64,000 bases of DNA from Lactobacillus sp. ESL0246. GTDB lineage: Bacteria; Bacillota; Bacilli; Lactobacillales; Lactobacillaceae. Location: the NCBI RefSeq assembly GCF_003692965.1, contig NZ_REHC01000012.1:1-64000 (forward strand), in the 5' to 3' direction. The position numbers and the translations under genes were made by a program. Below are positions 27,625 to 38,228 of this stretch, piece after piece (position 1 is the stretch's first letter; each line of letters starts with the position of its first letter). Under the pieces are notes generated by a model. It was not told the DNA's origin and did no database searches. It worked only from the letters and a program-made list of their open reading frames with translations.

Positions 27625-29010
27625 TTATTTCCAATTAGAATCATTAGCTAACGGCAATTTATGCCAGTAATTTGGCTTATTTACTTGTCGCCCACGGGCA
27701 ATTGCTAAATCATATTGGTCAACATCTTTGGTAATCGTTGAGTCAGCAGCTATAAAGGCATGATCTGCAACATTAACCGGCGCTACCAAAGTTGCACCTG
27801 AACCTATAAATGCTCGGTCTCCAACAGTTGTATGATCTTTTTTGACACCATCATAATTTGCAAAGATAGTTCCACAACCTACATTAACATCTTTTCCTAG
27901 TGTAGCATCTCCAACATAAGTTAAATGACCTACTTTTGAATTTTCTCCAATTTCTGCATTCTTAATTTCTACAAAGTTGCCAATATGGGCACCTGACCTA
28001 ATTATAGCTTGTGAACGCAAATGAGAGTTGGGACCGATATCACTGTGATCGTCCATCTCAGCCCCTTCAATTGTTGACGATATAATTGTTACATCATTAC
28101 CAACTTTTGAATCAATAATCCTTGAACCAGAGGTAACTAAACAATCATTGCCGATTACTGTCTTACCTTTGATCACAACATTGCCCTCAATCTGTGTATC
28201 ACTGCCAATTTCAACACCAGCATCAATATATGCAGTTTCAGGATCTACAAAAGTGACCCCATTACACATATGTTTTTTATTAATACGTCTCTGCATGATT
28301 TTGGTAGCCTGTGCCAACGCAACACGATCATTGACACCAATACTTTCACTGAAATCGTGCATTTTATATGCGCCAATTCGCTGTCCTTTATTTCGCAAAA
28401 TCTCTAAGACATCAGTAAGGTAATATTCACCTTGCGCATTATGATTAGTTACTTGCTTGAGAGCTTTAAACAATTGTTTATTGTCAAAACAAAAAACGCC
28501 TGTATTAATTTCTTTAACTTTTAATTCTTCAGAATTCCCATCTTTTTGCTCAACAATCCGTAAAACATTATCCTGTTCATCACGAATAATTCTTCCGTAT
28601 CCATATGGATTAGGAGCTTGCGCTGTTAAAACTGTTGCTGCATTACCTTTATTTTGATGATAATTAAATAATTTTTGGAAAGTCTCACTAGTAAATAATG
28701 GTGTATCTCCAGTTATTACCAGTGTCGCTCCTTCTTGTCTTGAAAGTTGCTTTTCTGCGGTTAAAACCGCATCGCCTGTTCCCAACTGTTTTTTTTGTAA
28801 AACAAATTCAGACTTACCAGCTAATACTTTTTTTACTTCTTCAGCACCATTACCAACAACCGTTACTATTTTATCTGGCTCAATTGCCTGTGCGGCCTCA
28901 ACCACATGTTCAACCATCGACTTACCACAAACTTGATGCAAAACCTTATACAGCTTTGATTTCATTCGTGTACCTTTACCGGCTGCTAATACAACTACAA
29001 ACTTTTTCAT
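27625..29010 (-). CDS. glmU: bifunctional GlcN-1-P acetyltransferase / GlcNAc-1-P uridyltransferase
   Basis: Produces UDP-GlcNAc, the precursor used by MurA and teichoic acid synthesis. The 461 residues have an N-terminal nucleotidyltransferase ([20 protein letters not shown]) and a C-terminal left-handed beta-helix of hexapeptide repeats (for example [19 protein letters not shown]), with YANYDG-type acetyltransferase motifs ([12 protein letters not shown]). It follows purR with a 60-base gap, the conserved Firmicute order purR-glmU-prs except that surface and mupG genes now separate glmU from prs. Confidence 0.98.
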   Translation of the reverse strand: MKKFVVVLAAGKGTRMKSKLYKVLHQVCGKSMVEHVVEAAQAIEPDKIVTVVGNGAEEVKKVLAGKSEFVLQKKQLGTGDAVLTAEKQLSRQEGATLVITGDTPLFTSETFQKLFNYHQNKGNAATVLTAQAPNPYGYGRIIRDEQDNVLRIVEQKDGNSEELKVKEINTGVFCFDNKQLFKALKQVTNHNAQGEYYLTDVLEILRNKGQRIGAYKMHDFSESIGVNDRVALAQATKIMQRRINKKHMCNGVTFVDPETAYIDAGVEIGSDTQIEGNVVIKGKTVIGNDCLVTSGSRIIDSKVGNDVTIISSTIEGAEMDDHSDIGPNSHLRSQAIIRSGAHIGNFVEIKNAEIGENSKVGHLTYVGDATLGKDVNVGCGTIFANYDGVKKDHTTVGDRAFIGSGATLVAPVNVADHAFIAADSTITKDVDQYDLAIARGRQVNKPNYWHKLPLANDSNWK

Positions 29011-29070
29011 TAATTCCGGCCTCTTTATATTCTTAAATTATTATTTTATTTTATCATATCATCAGGCAAC

Positions 29071-29901
29071 CTAAAAATGGTTAAAATTTGTATGTGATAT
29101 AAGAGTACCCGGTTCAGCTAAAATCACATTCTTCTTACTATCTACACAAGTAATTCTTATTAATGACAAATGATCTTCGATTAACTTTTCATCATCAAAA
29201 TCGGCTTCACACAAAACACAAACACCAGAAATATTACTATTAAATTCCTTAACTAACTGTTGCATACCTGTTAAGGTTCCACCTGCCATCATGAAATCAT
29301 CTACTAATAGAACATTCGAATTTTCATTTAAAACTCTAGTTGGTAATTCCATTTTTGATACCCGATCAAGTGAAGAAGAAATATAATTAACCGAAACGGT
29401 CGCTCCTTCTGTCACTTTGGAACGTTTACGAGCAATAATAAACGGAACATTTAAATAACGTGCGACAGCCTGTGCCAATGCTATTCCCTTGGTTTCAATA
29501 GTCATTACTACATCAATATTGGAGTATGCATAACGCGTTGCTATTAGTCTACCAATTTTGTCTAAATCTTGTGGATTACCTAAAATATCCGAAAGATAGA
29601 CAAATCCGCCCGCCAAAATTCTATTGGGATCCTCAATTCTACTAGCTAAGTCTTCTAAATATTGTTGGGCATGTTCCATCCCCCAAAATGGAATATACCG
29701 TACACCCCCAGCAGCACCAGCTACTGTTTCTAAAATCCCATCTTGATTAGCAGCTAACGTATGCTTTAAAATTGCAAGATCTTCCGAAATTGAAGATTTA
29801 GCAGCATCATAGCGTTTTGCAAAAAAAGGCAATGAAATCAAGTCATGTGGTCGTTCCATTAAATACTTGGTCATATCAACCAATCTCTCTGAACGTTTCA
29901 T
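29071..29901 (-). CDS. purR: purine operon repressor
   Basis: Firmicute PurR, 276 residues: an N-terminal winged helix (residues 1-75, RSERLVDMTKYLMERPHDLIS) and a C-terminal phosphoribosyltransferase-like domain that senses PRPP, with VLLVDDFMMAGGTLTG. It regulates purine synthesis genes; PurBox operators were not convincingly seen in this window. An AGGGAGGAAAATTT lies upstream of the ATG. Confidence 0.97.
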   Translation of the reverse strand: MKRSERLVDMTKYLMERPHDLISLPFFAKRYDAAKSSISEDLAILKHTLAANQDGILETVAGAAGGVRYIPFWGMEHAQQYLEDLASRIEDPNRILAGGFVYLSDILGNPQDLDKIGRLIATRYAYSNIDVVMTIETKGIALAQAVARYLNVPFIIARKRSKVTEGATVSVNYISSSLDRVSKMELPTRVLNENSNVLLVDDFMMAGGTLTGMQQLVKEFNSNISGVCVLCEADFDDEKLIEDHLSLIRITCVDSKKNVILAEPGTLISHTNFNHF

Positions 29902-29963
29902 AAATTTTCCTCCCTAATGTTTGGTTTTTGCCAGTTACTACTATACACTGAACCACAAAAAAA

Positions 29964-29992
29964 GGCACTAACATTTACAAAATGTTATTACC
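29964..29992 (-). terminator. veg terminator
   Basis: Imperfect hairpin GGTAATAACATT/AATGTTAGTGCC, followed on the minus strand by TTTTTTTTG. Confidence 0.7.
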
Positions 29993-30015
29993 TCCACAAA
30001 TGCTAATTAATCAAC

Positions 30016-30261
30016 TTAATCAGTTATATCATCAAATTTTAAAGTGATATTTTTAGTCAATAAATCCGTGTAACTATAAGAAACATGTTTAAAATTATTT
30101 TGATCTTGGTCTAAATCGACTACAAACACAGCTGGAAATGTTTCTTTTAAAATCCCTCGTCTTTTAGTAACTTTCTTACGTCCTGCTCTTGCAACGACTG
30201 TAATTGGGTCACCTAGGTGTGAATCCAATTTTTCTTTAATGGTAATAATAGATGTTGGCAC
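30016..30261 (-). CDS. veg: Veg protein
   Basis: Small conserved Gram-positive protein of 81 residues; in B. subtilis it affects biofilm formation. The VARAGRKKVTKRRGILKETFPAVFVVDLD core is diagnostic. I choose GTG at 30261, with AAAGGAG 9 nt upstream, giving MPTSIITIKEKLD; the ATG 11 codons earlier would place that ribosome site inside the gene. Flanked by ksgA and purR as in other lactobacilli. Confidence 0.95.
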   Translation of the reverse strand: MPTSIITIKEKLDSHLGDPITVVARAGRKKVTKRRGILKETFPAVFVVDLDQDQNNFKHVSYSYTDLLTKNITLKFDDITD

Positions 30262-30342
30262 TAATAACAACTCCTTTGAGTCGAATTTTACCACTTTATC
30301 ATCATTTTTTCAATACTTTTTAAGAGCAAGTCAGTAACAACA

Positions 30343-31227
30343 TTATCTTTTTGACTTAATTGCCTGTGCCAACATAACAAATTGAGAAATAGCCAATTGT
30401 TCCGGTCTAACTCTTGGATCAAGATGCAACTTTGCCAATAATTGCTTACGACTATCGGGATCTGGCAAAATATTTTTAAGATTATTATTTAAAGTTTTAC
30501 GTCGTTGGCCAAAACACATTTTCACTATCCAATTAAAATATTCTGGATCGCCCACAGCAATTTTTTGTTCTAAAGGCTTTAATATCACTACACTTGAATC
30601 AACCTTTGGTTGAGGAATAAAGGAACTGCTTTTAACCGTTAAAGCAATTTTAATACTCATTTCAGTTTGCACACCAATTGTTAGTGGACCGTAATCTTTA
30701 TTATTGGGTTTAGCTTGAAGCCGTTCAGCCACTTCTTTTTGCATCATTAAGGTTAAACTACTAAAATTCATGGCTTTATTCAAAAAGAAAATTATCGGCG
30801 TTGTGATGTAATAGGGCAAATTGGCAACTACTTTTATTGGCTTGCTTAAATCAAAGAAGCCCTCAAGATCATGTTTAAAATCAGCTTGCAAAATATCTTT
30901 CATTAAGAGCCGAAAACGATCATTAAGAGCAACACCATTAACTTTAATTGGTAACTCATTGTGCAAAATTTCTGGCAAGCTATCATCAACTTCGTAAGCA
31001 AAAACCTTAGCTCCTGCCAGTAAAAGTTGTTCCGTCAAAGACCCAATTCCAGGCCCAATTTCTATTACCTGATCATCTTGTCCAATTTCAGCTGCTTGAA
31101 CAATTCCTTGAATGGCATTTAAATCAATCAAAAAATTTTGTCCTAAATTTTTCTTAGCCCGAACAAAATAGCGATTAATGATCGCTTGCGTCCTAACCAT
31201 AGAGCCAATTGGCATTTCATTATTCAT
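30343..31227 (-). CDS. rsmA: 16S rRNA (adenine1518/1519-N6) dimethyltransferase
   Basis: KsgA/RsmA, 294 residues, which dimethylates two adjacent adenines in helix 45 of 16S rRNA. Seen are [12 protein letters not shown] at the N-terminus, the SAM motif [16 protein letters not shown], motif [12 protein letters not shown], and the C-terminal helical domain with [10 protein letters not shown]. Its start overlaps the rnmV stop by 8 bases, the conserved rnmV-ksgA coupling. Confidence 0.98.
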   Translation of the reverse strand: MNNEMPIGSMVRTQAIINRYFVRAKKNLGQNFLIDLNAIQGIVQAAEIGQDDQVIEIGPGIGSLTEQLLLAGAKVFAYEVDDSLPEILHNELPIKVNGVALNDRFRLLMKDILQADFKHDLEGFFDLSKPIKVVANLPYYITTPIIFFLNKAMNFSSLTLMMQKEVAERLQAKPNNKDYGPLTIGVQTEMSIKIALTVKSSSFIPQPKVDSSVVILKPLEQKIAVGDPEYFNWIVKMCFGQRRKTLNNNLKNILPDPDSRKQLLAKLHLDPRVRPEQLAISQFVMLAQAIKSKR

Positions 31228-31786
31228 TATTAGCCTCCTTGACTGCAGCTTTCAATTGAGCTAAAGGTACATTGAAAGTACGCAAACGCTTATAAAATTG
31301 CTTTGCATTTCCATAACCAATTCGCAAAATTATTCCCACTTTTTCACGCAATTGTCGTGAACCTTGACCACTAGATAAGCCAAGCTTTCGATAAGCATAC
31401 AGCGTTAAATCACTAGCAGGTGGTTGAATCTCACGTAAATCACTTAGAGCCTTACCTAGTGCTTGTCTTGAAGCATGTTCAACCCCCAATGAATTGCCTC
31501 TATTATGCGGCTCACCTTCCTTACGAGTAATAAAAGCCTGCTTAGCCTTAGGAACTGCTTCAGTCACAAGACGCCGAATTCGTTCACCATTTAAATCAGG
31601 ATCAGTTAAAATTATTATTTCTCGTTTTTTACTTAGTTCTTTCAACTCTTCTAAAACAGATGCCGGAACATCCGAACCATTTGTTTCAATTGTTTCAATA
31701 CCAGGGAAAAATTGCTTTAGACGAATTGTATCATCTTTTCCTTCGACAACCACAACTGCATTAAATTTTTTTTTAGTTAAGACCAT
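31220..31786 (-). CDS. rnmV: ribonuclease M5
   Basis: Toprim-domain RNase of 188 residues that matures 5S rRNA. Visible are [17 protein letters not shown] (Toprim Glu) and [15 protein letters not shown] (Toprim DxD-like). Located between tatD and ksgA with overlaps on both sides (14 and 8 bases), so it is translationally linked to its neighbours. Confidence 0.96.
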   Translation of the reverse strand: MVLTKKKFNAVVVVEGKDDTIRLKQFFPGIETIETNGSDVPASVLEELKELSKKREIIILTDPDLNGERIRRLVTEAVPKAKQAFITRKEGEPHNRGNSLGVEHASRQALGKALSDLREIQPPASDLTLYAYRKLGLSSGQGSRQLREKVGIILRIGYGNAKQFYKRLRTFNVPLAQLKAAVKEANNE

Positions 31787-32540
31787 AAACCCTCATCGTA
31801 TTTTTATATGTTATTTGTGCAACTTCTTCTAACGAAATACCTTTTAACTGAGCAATAGCTTGACCAACATAGTAAACGTAACCCGGTTCATTTTGATGAC
31901 CACGATACGGTTTAGGAGTTAAAAAGGGCGCGTCTGTTTCTAGCAGCAACCTATTTAAAGGTGTTTTTTTAACCGCTGAATGAACTTCTACTGCCTTAGT
32001 AAATGAGGCTACACCAGAATAAGAAAAATATACATTTAAGTCCAAAAACTTATTTAGCCAGTTAACATCCCCATTAAAACTATGCAAAATTGCGCCGTAT
32101 TCCAAATCACTATGCTTTAAAATTTCATAGCAGTCGCCAAAGGCATCCCTAGTGTGGATATCTACCGGCTTTTTCATCTCATGAGCAACTTCAATCTGTC
32201 TTGCAAAAACCTCACGTTGTTTTGATCGTGGTGATTCATCCCAATAATAGTCAAGACCAATTTCTCCCATTGCCACCACGCCAGGAATTTGTAACTGTTC
32301 AATTATCGTATCCTCAGCTTTTTGATCATAGTCTTTAGCAACATCTGGGCAATAACCCACCATGGCATATACTTTTTCAAAACGCTGACTTAGTTCTATT
32401 GCTCTTTTATTAAATTCAGGATCCTGCCCCACGCAAATTACTTTTGTTACACCTAACTTTTGGGCGCGATCAAGGTAAAATTCTTCCCTACCTCGAAATG
32501 GCTCATCTTGTAAATGCGTATGGTTATCAATTAATTCCAT
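31773..32540 (-). CDS. tatD: TatD-family metal-dependent DNase
   Basis: A 255-residue TIM-barrel deoxyribonuclease with the metal ligands visible: LIDNHTHLQDE, GEIGLDYYWDESPRSKQREVF, VDIHTRDA and LETDAPFLTP. Its ATG overlaps the metG stop by one base (TAATG) and its end overlaps rnmV. Confidence 0.95.
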   Translation of the reverse strand: MELIDNHTHLQDEPFRGREEFYLDRAQKLGVTKVICVGQDPEFNKRAIELSQRFEKVYAMVGYCPDVAKDYDQKAEDTIIEQLQIPGVVAMGEIGLDYYWDESPRSKQREVFARQIEVAHEMKKPVDIHTRDAFGDCYEILKHSDLEYGAILHSFNGDVNWLNKFLDLNVYFSYSGVASFTKAVEVHSAVKKTPLNRLLLETDAPFLTPKPYRGHQNEPGYVYYVGQAIAQLKGISLEEVAQITYKNTMRVYGLN

Positions 32541-34516
32541 TAGCCTAATTCTGCTCCAAGTTCATGCTCATCACCTATTATCGCAAGTTTTACTTGTCCG
32601 CCTTGTTCACTTGATAAAAGCATTCCTTGACTTAATTGACCCAACATTTTACGTGGTTTCAAATTAGTTACTGCCAGTACTTTCTTACCTAAAAGCTCAT
32701 TAGCATTCGGATAAAATTTACGAATCCCACTTAAAATCTGTCGTTCTTGACCGTTACCAAAATCAAGTTGGAATTGGAGCAATTTATCCGAACCCTTAAC
32801 AGGTGCAACGGCAAGAATTTTACCCACTTGTATTTTAACCTTATCAAAATCATCAATTGTAATTTCCTTGTCTTGCCCTTTTTCACTACGACTTTGTTTC
32901 TTAGGCTTGGCTTTAGCCATCTCATCTTTAATATACTTAATTTCTTCTTCAGGTTTCAGTCTTGGATAAATTGGTGTTGGCTTAGCAACTACCTTGATGT
33001 TCCAATCATATGCTCCAAAATTAAGCTGTTTTTGACTTTCATCGTTCCAATCAAGACCTAATTGCTTGAACATCTCAATAGGTGTCCTGGTCATAATTGG
33101 TGCAATTAACAAAGCAATTATACGTAAGCTCTCTGCTAAGTTAGACATTACCCGTGCAAGTTCAGCAGTTTTTCCTTCCTTGTTTAAAGTCCATGGTGTG
33201 GTTTCATCTATATACTTGTTGGCACGACTAACTAATTTCCAAATATCGTCAATTGCCTGAGTAAAATGAAGTGTATCCATTTCTTGATGATAATTAATAA
33301 TAATTTCAGCAGCAGTTTGTGCTAAATCTTCTCCAAATTGATCTTGTTCACCCGCAACTTGAGTAATAAGACCATTTTGATATTGATTAATCATCGAAAC
33401 AGTTCGATTTAATAAATTACCTAAATCATTCGCTAAATCATAATTGACACGTTCTACAAAATCTTCCGGAGTAAATATTCCATCTGAACCAAACGGTAGT
33501 GCCCGCATTAGATAGTAACGCAATGCGTCAACGCCGTATCGACTAGTAATTGATTCAGGATAAACGGCATTACCCTTGGACTTGGACATTTTACCATCCT
33601 TCATCAATACCCAGCCATGACCAATAATATGCTTAGGTAGTGGCAAGCCTAATGCCATCAACATAATTGGCCAGTAAATTGTGTGGAACCGGACTATTTC
33701 TTTACCAACTAAGTGAATATCTGCAGGCCAATATTTCTTGAATAGCGAATCATCATCTGAACCATATCCCAATGCCGTAATATAGTTAGACAAAGCATCG
33801 ATCCAAACGTAAACAACATGTTTAGGATCACTTGGCACAGGAATTCCCCAAGAAACAGTTGTCCTTGTTACCGATAAGTCCTCTAGTCCTGGTTTGATAA
33901 AATTATTGACCATTTCTTTTTCTCGAGAATGAGGCAAAATAAATTCAGGATGATCTTGATAGTATTGATAGAGTCGATCTGCATATTTACTCATTTTGAA
34001 GAAATAAGATGGTTCCTTAACTAGTTGCACCTCATGACCAGATGGTGCTTTACCGCCAATTACATTACCGACATCATCCTTATAAACCTCGGCCAGTTGA
34101 GATTCTGTGAAATATTCTTCATCCTCAACTGAATACCAGCCGGTATATTCTCCAAGATAAATGTCACCTTGATTTAGCAGTTGTTCAAAGATTTTTTGAA
34201 CTCCTTTAACATGTTGCTCGTCAGTTGTACGAATAAATTTGTCATATGAAATATCCAAACTTTTCCATAACTTTTGATAGGTAGCAGCCATATCATCTAC
34301 AAATTTTTGTGGCTTGATGCCTTTTGCTTCAGCCTTTTGTTCAATTTTTAAACCATGTTCATCTGTTCCAGTTAAAAAGAAAGTATCAAACCCCTGCGTA
34401 CGCTTATAGCGTGCCATCACATCTGCAGCAATTGTTGTATAAGCGTTACCGATAGTTAAACGGCCAGACGGATAGTAGATTGGGGTGGTAATGTAAAAAG
34501 TTTTTTTATCAGCCAT
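32540..34516 (-). CDS. metG: methionyl-tRNA synthetase
   Basis: Class I synthetase charging tRNA-Met, about 658 residues from the chosen Met (MADKKTFYITTPIYYPSG), with GGAGAAAATGAAT just upstream. The HIGH-like element appears as LTIGNAY, with Thr in place of the first His, and KMSKSKGN is near residue 310. A C-terminal EMAP/Trbp-type tRNA-binding domain (VKIQVGKILAVAPVKGSDKLLQF) completes the bacterial MetRS2 layout. It heads the metG-tatD-rnmV-ksgA operon. No T-box was seen. Confidence 0.97.
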   Translation of the reverse strand: MADKKTFYITTPIYYPSGRLTIGNAYTTIAADVMARYKRTQGFDTFFLTGTDEHGLKIEQKAEAKGIKPQKFVDDMAATYQKLWKSLDISYDKFIRTTDEQHVKGVQKIFEQLLNQGDIYLGEYTGWYSVEDEEYFTESQLAEVYKDDVGNVIGGKAPSGHEVQLVKEPSYFFKMSKYADRLYQYYQDHPEFILPHSREKEMVNNFIKPGLEDLSVTRTTVSWGIPVPSDPKHVVYVWIDALSNYITALGYGSDDDSLFKKYWPADIHLVGKEIVRFHTIYWPIMLMALGLPLPKHIIGHGWVLMKDGKMSKSKGNAVYPESITSRYGVDALRYYLMRALPFGSDGIFTPEDFVERVNYDLANDLGNLLNRTVSMINQYQNGLITQVAGEQDQFGEDLAQTAAEIIINYHQEMDTLHFTQAIDDIWKLVSRANKYIDETTPWTLNKEGKTAELARVMSNLAESLRIIALLIAPIMTRTPIEMFKQLGLDWNDESQKQLNFGAYDWNIKVVAKPTPIYPRLKPEEEIKYIKDEMAKAKPKKQSRSEKGQDKEITIDDFDKVKIQVGKILAVAPVKGSDKLLQFQLDFGNGQERQILSGIRKFYPNANELLGKKVLAVTNLKPRKMLGQLSQGMLLSSEQGGQVKLAIIGDEHELGAELG

Positions 34517-34571
34517 ATTCATTTTCTCCTTAAGTTTCATCTAATTTATTATATTATACTACACCACCAAA

Positions 34572-34599
34572 AAAGGGAATTCTCTTCAGAATTCCCTTT
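34572..34599 (-). terminator. mgtA terminator
   Basis: Perfect 11-bp arms AAAGGGAATTC/GAATTCCCTTT, 6-nt loop, then TTTTTT on the minus strand. Confidence 0.85.
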
Positions 34600-34628
34600 G
34601 CTTGTGTACTTATCGAATTGGATAATTC

Positions 34629-37322
34629 TCAAATTAAGAATTTTTCACTTTTTAAATAGTAATGTTTAATCAACGTTGTTAATAGAATATATAGCACCAA
34701 AATTCCTAAAACTACCCACATAAAACTTAGTGGCATACGACCAAATCCCAATTTGGTAGCTAGAAATGAAAATGGAATTAAAGTACCAATGATTCCAGCA
34801 CCAAACGTTGCAACGATGACAGTTGTTGTAGCGTGTTGCCCAATAAAGGGTAGGTGTCGATCTCGTAAAGCATGAATTACCATCTCTTGTGTCCACAGTG
34901 ATTCAATAAACCATCCCGTGTGGAACAGAGCTATAAATGCAACCTGATTACTTGGACTAATTGCATTGAAATTTCCACCTACTAGATGAGGACAAATGAT
35001 AAAGTATAACAAGCCAAAAGTTACAATATCAAAAACCGATGATGTCGGGCCAAAGTAAAACATGAACTTGGGTAATTTTTTGGTTGACCAAATTCTTGGT
35101 TCTTTCAAATAATCATTCGACATCTCATCAAATGGCAGAGACAAGCAACTTGTTCCATATAGCAAGTCAAGAACTAATAATTGTAATGGTAACATAGGTA
35201 AGAATGGTAAAAACGATGAGGCAACTAAAATCGATAAGATATTGCCAAAATTAGACGATAAAGTAATCTTAATGTACTTCGTAGTATTGCCAAAAACCTT
35301 TCGTCCAATCCTAACTCCAGTTTCTAAAACATTCATATCCTTGTGTAACAAGATAATATCTGCAGACTCCTTAGCAATATCTACCGCTGTATCCACAGAT
35401 ATTGAAACATCTGCCGCCTTCATTGCTGGCGCGTCATTAATTCCATCACCCATATAACCAACAGTATGACCATTCTGCTTTAACAGATTAATTATTTTGG
35501 TTTTATCTTCTGGCGATAGCTTAACGAAAATGTTGCATTCCTCAACCATCTTGGCTAGCTCTTCCGGACTCTTGTTTTCTAAGTCCGCTCCTGAATATAT
35601 CGTATTAACACTTAAGCCAACTTGCAGGCCAATCGTTCTGGTAACTGCTTCATTATCACCTGTCAAAATTTTAACGGTAATTCCATCACTCTTCAAGCGA
35701 GCTAATGCATCCTTAGCACTTTCTTTCGGCGGATCAAGAAAAGCTAAGAATCCACACAAAATTAAATCATTTTCATCTTCAACAGAAAATTCTCCAACTG
35801 GAGCAGGATTACGCTTATATGCAATCATAATTACCCGAAGACCATCATCGTTCATGTCATTAACTTTTGCCATTACCTTTTGCTTACGTTCGGGGGTTAA
35901 CGGTAAAATTTGCCCATCAACTTCAATCTTGGTCGAAACGGCAATCATTTCTTCAGATGCACCTTTAGTAACAAGTAAATGTTCACCATGTTTGCGATCT
36001 GAATTTGCCACAACCACGCTCATTCTTCTTCTGGAAAAGTCGAATGGAATTTCATCAATTTTATTGTAGTCACGTTGCATCTCATTAATATCTAATTCAT
36101 CACCTGCAGCCTCAATAATTGCTTTATCAATCAGATTTTTCATTCCGGTTTGATAATATGAATTAAGATATCCTAATTCTAAAACATGCGAATTTTCATG
36201 CAGGTTTAAGTCATAGTGGCGTTCCAAAACAACTTTATCCTGTGTCAAAGTTCCAGTCTTATCGGTACATAAAATATCTGCCGAACCAAAGTTCTGAATC
36301 GAGTTCATCTTTTTAACGATTGTGCCCTTTTTAGACATCTCAATTGAACCCTTTACCAAGTTAGTAGTAACAATTACTGGTAACATTTCTGGAGTTAATC
36401 CTACTGCTGTCGCAATAGAAAAAATCAGTGCGTTGATCCAATCGCCCTTGGTTAAACCATTAATAATAAAAACAAGCGGTGCAATAATTGCTGTCATGAT
36501 AATTAATAGTTTAGAAACATTTTTTATTCCAACGTCAAAAGCAGTATTCTTTACATCCTGATGAGCAATATCGTGAGCCAACTTACCAAACATTGTCCGC
36601 TCACCTGTTGCAAAAACAACTCCCAATCCAGACCCAGAGACTATCGTCGTGCCCTCATAAAGAATATTAGGATAATTTAAATAATCACGTTCCGAACCAA
36701 TTTTAGGTTTCCGAGTTGCAATTTTTTCAATAGGATTTGATTCACCGTTTAAAGAACTGGATGAGCAAAAGAGGTCTTTGCTTGTAAGAAGCTTCATATC
36801 TGCCGGTACCATATCCCCTGCGGCTAATCTAATTACATCGCCAACAACTACTTCACTAGTATCAATTTCCTGATCTTTGCCATCACGCACAATATCCGTT
36901 GTAATTGAAACCATCTTAAGCAGTGAGTCAACTGCGTTAGAAGATCTAACATTTTGAATAAAATTAGTAACTCCTGATATAATTATCATTATTACCATAA
37001 TTAAAACAGTGGTTAAGTCTTTTTGACCAGCTGGAACAAAAATGTAGTCTGTACATAAGGATAACGCTGCTAAAACCAATAGGACTAATGTAAATGGTGT
37101 GATAAACGCCTCCGTTAAGAAATGCAGTTTGGAATTGTGCTTGTTAGAAGCAATTGTATTAGAACCATATTCCTCACGATTTCGAACAACCTGTTCACTA
37201 GTTAGCCCATCACTACTAGCATGAAGTCGGGCCAAGGTTTCAGATCTACTTTCTTGTGCAATCTTTTTAACAAGTTCTAGATCTTTGTTGCTAGCCGCGT
37301 CAGTAGTTTTTCTACGCATCAT
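34629..37322 (-). CDS. mgtA: magnesium-translocating P-type ATPase
   Basis: P3B-type Mg2+ importer of 897 residues in the cytoplasmic membrane. The phosphorylation site DKTGTLTQDK lies near residue 360, the actuator motif is LNGESNP, the hinge is MGDGINDAPAMKAADVSI, and there are about ten hydrophobic segments with the long C-terminal hydrophobic block of this class. AAGGAG stands 4 nt before the first ATG and 7 nt before the second, so the true start may be one codon later. An M-box riboswitch precedes it, so expression should rise when Mg2+ is low. Confidence 0.97.
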   Translation of the reverse strand: MMRRKTTDAASNKDLELVKKIAQESRSETLARLHASSDGLTSEQVVRNREEYGSNTIASNKHNSKLHFLTEAFITPFTLVLLVLAALSLCTDYIFVPAGQKDLTTVLIMVIMIIISGVTNFIQNVRSSNAVDSLLKMVSITTDIVRDGKDQEIDTSEVVVGDVIRLAAGDMVPADMKLLTSKDLFCSSSSLNGESNPIEKIATRKPKIGSERDYLNYPNILYEGTTIVSGSGLGVVFATGERTMFGKLAHDIAHQDVKNTAFDVGIKNVSKLLIIMTAIIAPLVFIINGLTKGDWINALIFSIATAVGLTPEMLPVIVTTNLVKGSIEMSKKGTIVKKMNSIQNFGSADILCTDKTGTLTQDKVVLERHYDLNLHENSHVLELGYLNSYYQTGMKNLIDKAIIEAAGDELDINEMQRDYNKIDEIPFDFSRRRMSVVVANSDRKHGEHLLVTKGASEEMIAVSTKIEVDGQILPLTPERKQKVMAKVNDMNDDGLRVIMIAYKRNPAPVGEFSVEDENDLILCGFLAFLDPPKESAKDALARLKSDGITVKILTGDNEAVTRTIGLQVGLSVNTIYSGADLENKSPEELAKMVEECNIFVKLSPEDKTKIINLLKQNGHTVGYMGDGINDAPAMKAADVSISVDTAVDIAKESADIILLHKDMNVLETGVRIGRKVFGNTTKYIKITLSSNFGNILSILVASSFLPFLPMLPLQLLVLDLLYGTSCLSLPFDEMSNDYLKEPRIWSTKKLPKFMFYFGPTSSVFDIVTFGLLYFIICPHLVGGNFNAISPSNQVAFIALFHTGWFIESLWTQEMVIHALRDRHLPFIGQHATTTVIVATFGAGIIGTLIPFSFLATKLGFGRMPLSFMWVVLGILVLYILLTTLIKHYYLKSEKFLI

Positions 37323-37363
37323 CTCACTCCTTTTCTATTAAAAAATGCAAACAAACTAAAAAA

Positions 37364-37392
37364 GGATCCTACGTGCATCGTTAGGGATCCTC
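37364..37392 (-). terminator. M-box expression-platform terminator
   Basis: AGGATCC and GGATCCT arms on the minus strand with a 15-nt loop, followed by TTTTTT. Predicted to form when the M-box binds Mg2+. Confidence 0.8.
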
Positions 37393-37394
37393 TT

Positions 37395-37566
37395 TTAAAC
37401 AAGGTATCTTTGAAGTACTCGTCGTTCAGTTTTAACACTACGTGACGTAAGCTTAGGCTAGCTACCTGGTTACCGCCTTAAATCGACGGTAACTATTTAA
37501 CTCGTTGGCATCTCTGGATGTTTCTGGGCGATAGCATGTGTTCACATAGGAGTCTCACCTAACAGT
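37395..37566 (-). ncRNA. M-box (ykoK) magnesium riboswitch
   Basis: Minus-strand leader starts GTTAGGTGAGACTCCTA and contains GAACACATGCTATCGCCC, AGAAACATCCAGAGATGCC, a P4-like GTTACCGTCGATTTAAGGCGGTAAC hairpin (described by its two halves GTTACC and GGTAAC), and the closing TTAAAACTGAACGACG. These match the conserved M-box core. It controls mgtA on the same transcript. Confidence 0.92.
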
Positions 37567-37625
37567 TTATTTGTTTTTCTTATCAGTATTGCGAGTGTAT
37601 CAAAACAAGATACATAAGTCAACTT

Positions 37626-38228
37626 TTATTTATTTTTCAAATGCAAATTATTTTTAAAGAAATAAACTAAACAACCAATTATGATTACTAAGGCAAATGC
37701 AATTGGCAATGCCACTCTTCGTGGATGTGCAATTTGATCACGCTCTTGATTAGTTAAATCGTATTTATCAAGTGAATATTGATACTTTTGATCAATTGTT
37801 GTTGCGCATGCTCTAAAAACAAACCTTAATCCCTGATTAAATTTACGGCGATTGCTAGAACGTAAAGCATCAGACTGTGAACGGATAATGTTACTGCGAA
37901 CATCCGCAGTAAATGCACCATGAAGGTCTTTACTAGAGTATATCTGGACGTTACGCTTGTTGTTTTTGCTTCCAACAACAATAAATACTGAACGCTTAGA
38001 TTTGGTTAACTTTTGTGGCGTTAGATGGTCAATTCGGTTAACTGTCTCAACAATTATTTTAGGTTGTTCACTTGTTTGAAAATAGCGGTTATTCTTTGCA
38101 GTAATTAATTTTGTTGTTTCCCTTTCCAAAAGATTGCTCTTATCCTTTATATTAGGACTTGAAAATGCCGTTAAATTTAAAAATATCGCTGCTAAAAATA
38201 CCAAAAATGCTATCTTAGTTTTCAGCAT
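37626..38228 (-). CDS. TPM-domain membrane-anchored protein
   Basis: About 200 residues from the Met of MLKTKIAFLVFLAAIFLNL, which overlaps the comEB stop. It has an N-terminal signal/anchor, an extracytoplasmic TPM-like domain (residues about 30-165, with SVFIVVGSKNNKRNVQIYSS) and a C-terminal membrane helix (VALPIAFALVIIIGCLVYFF) followed by a basic tail. The TPM family function is not well defined. No glycine-rich tail of the YgcG type is present. Assignment is by fold pattern only. Confidence 0.6.
   Translation of the reverse strand: MLKTKIAFLVFLAAIFLNLTAFSSPNIKDKSNLLERETTKLITAKNNRYFQTSEQPKIIVETVNRIDHLTPQKLTKSKRSVFIVVGSKNNKRNVQIYSSKDLHGAFTADVRSNIIRSQSDALRSSNRRKFNQGLRFVFRACATTIDQKYQYSLDKYDLTNQERDQIAHPRRVALPIAFALVIIIGCLVYFFKNNLHLKNK

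Noticed and set aside
31494-31832. 112-codon plus-strand frame across rnmV and tatD
   Set aside because: Crosses two overlapping conserved genes in antisense; no evidence of its own.
35497-36069. 190-codon plus-strand frame inside mgtA
   Set aside because: Antisense to the well-conserved ATPase domain; its length follows from the codon pattern of mgtA, with no start signal.
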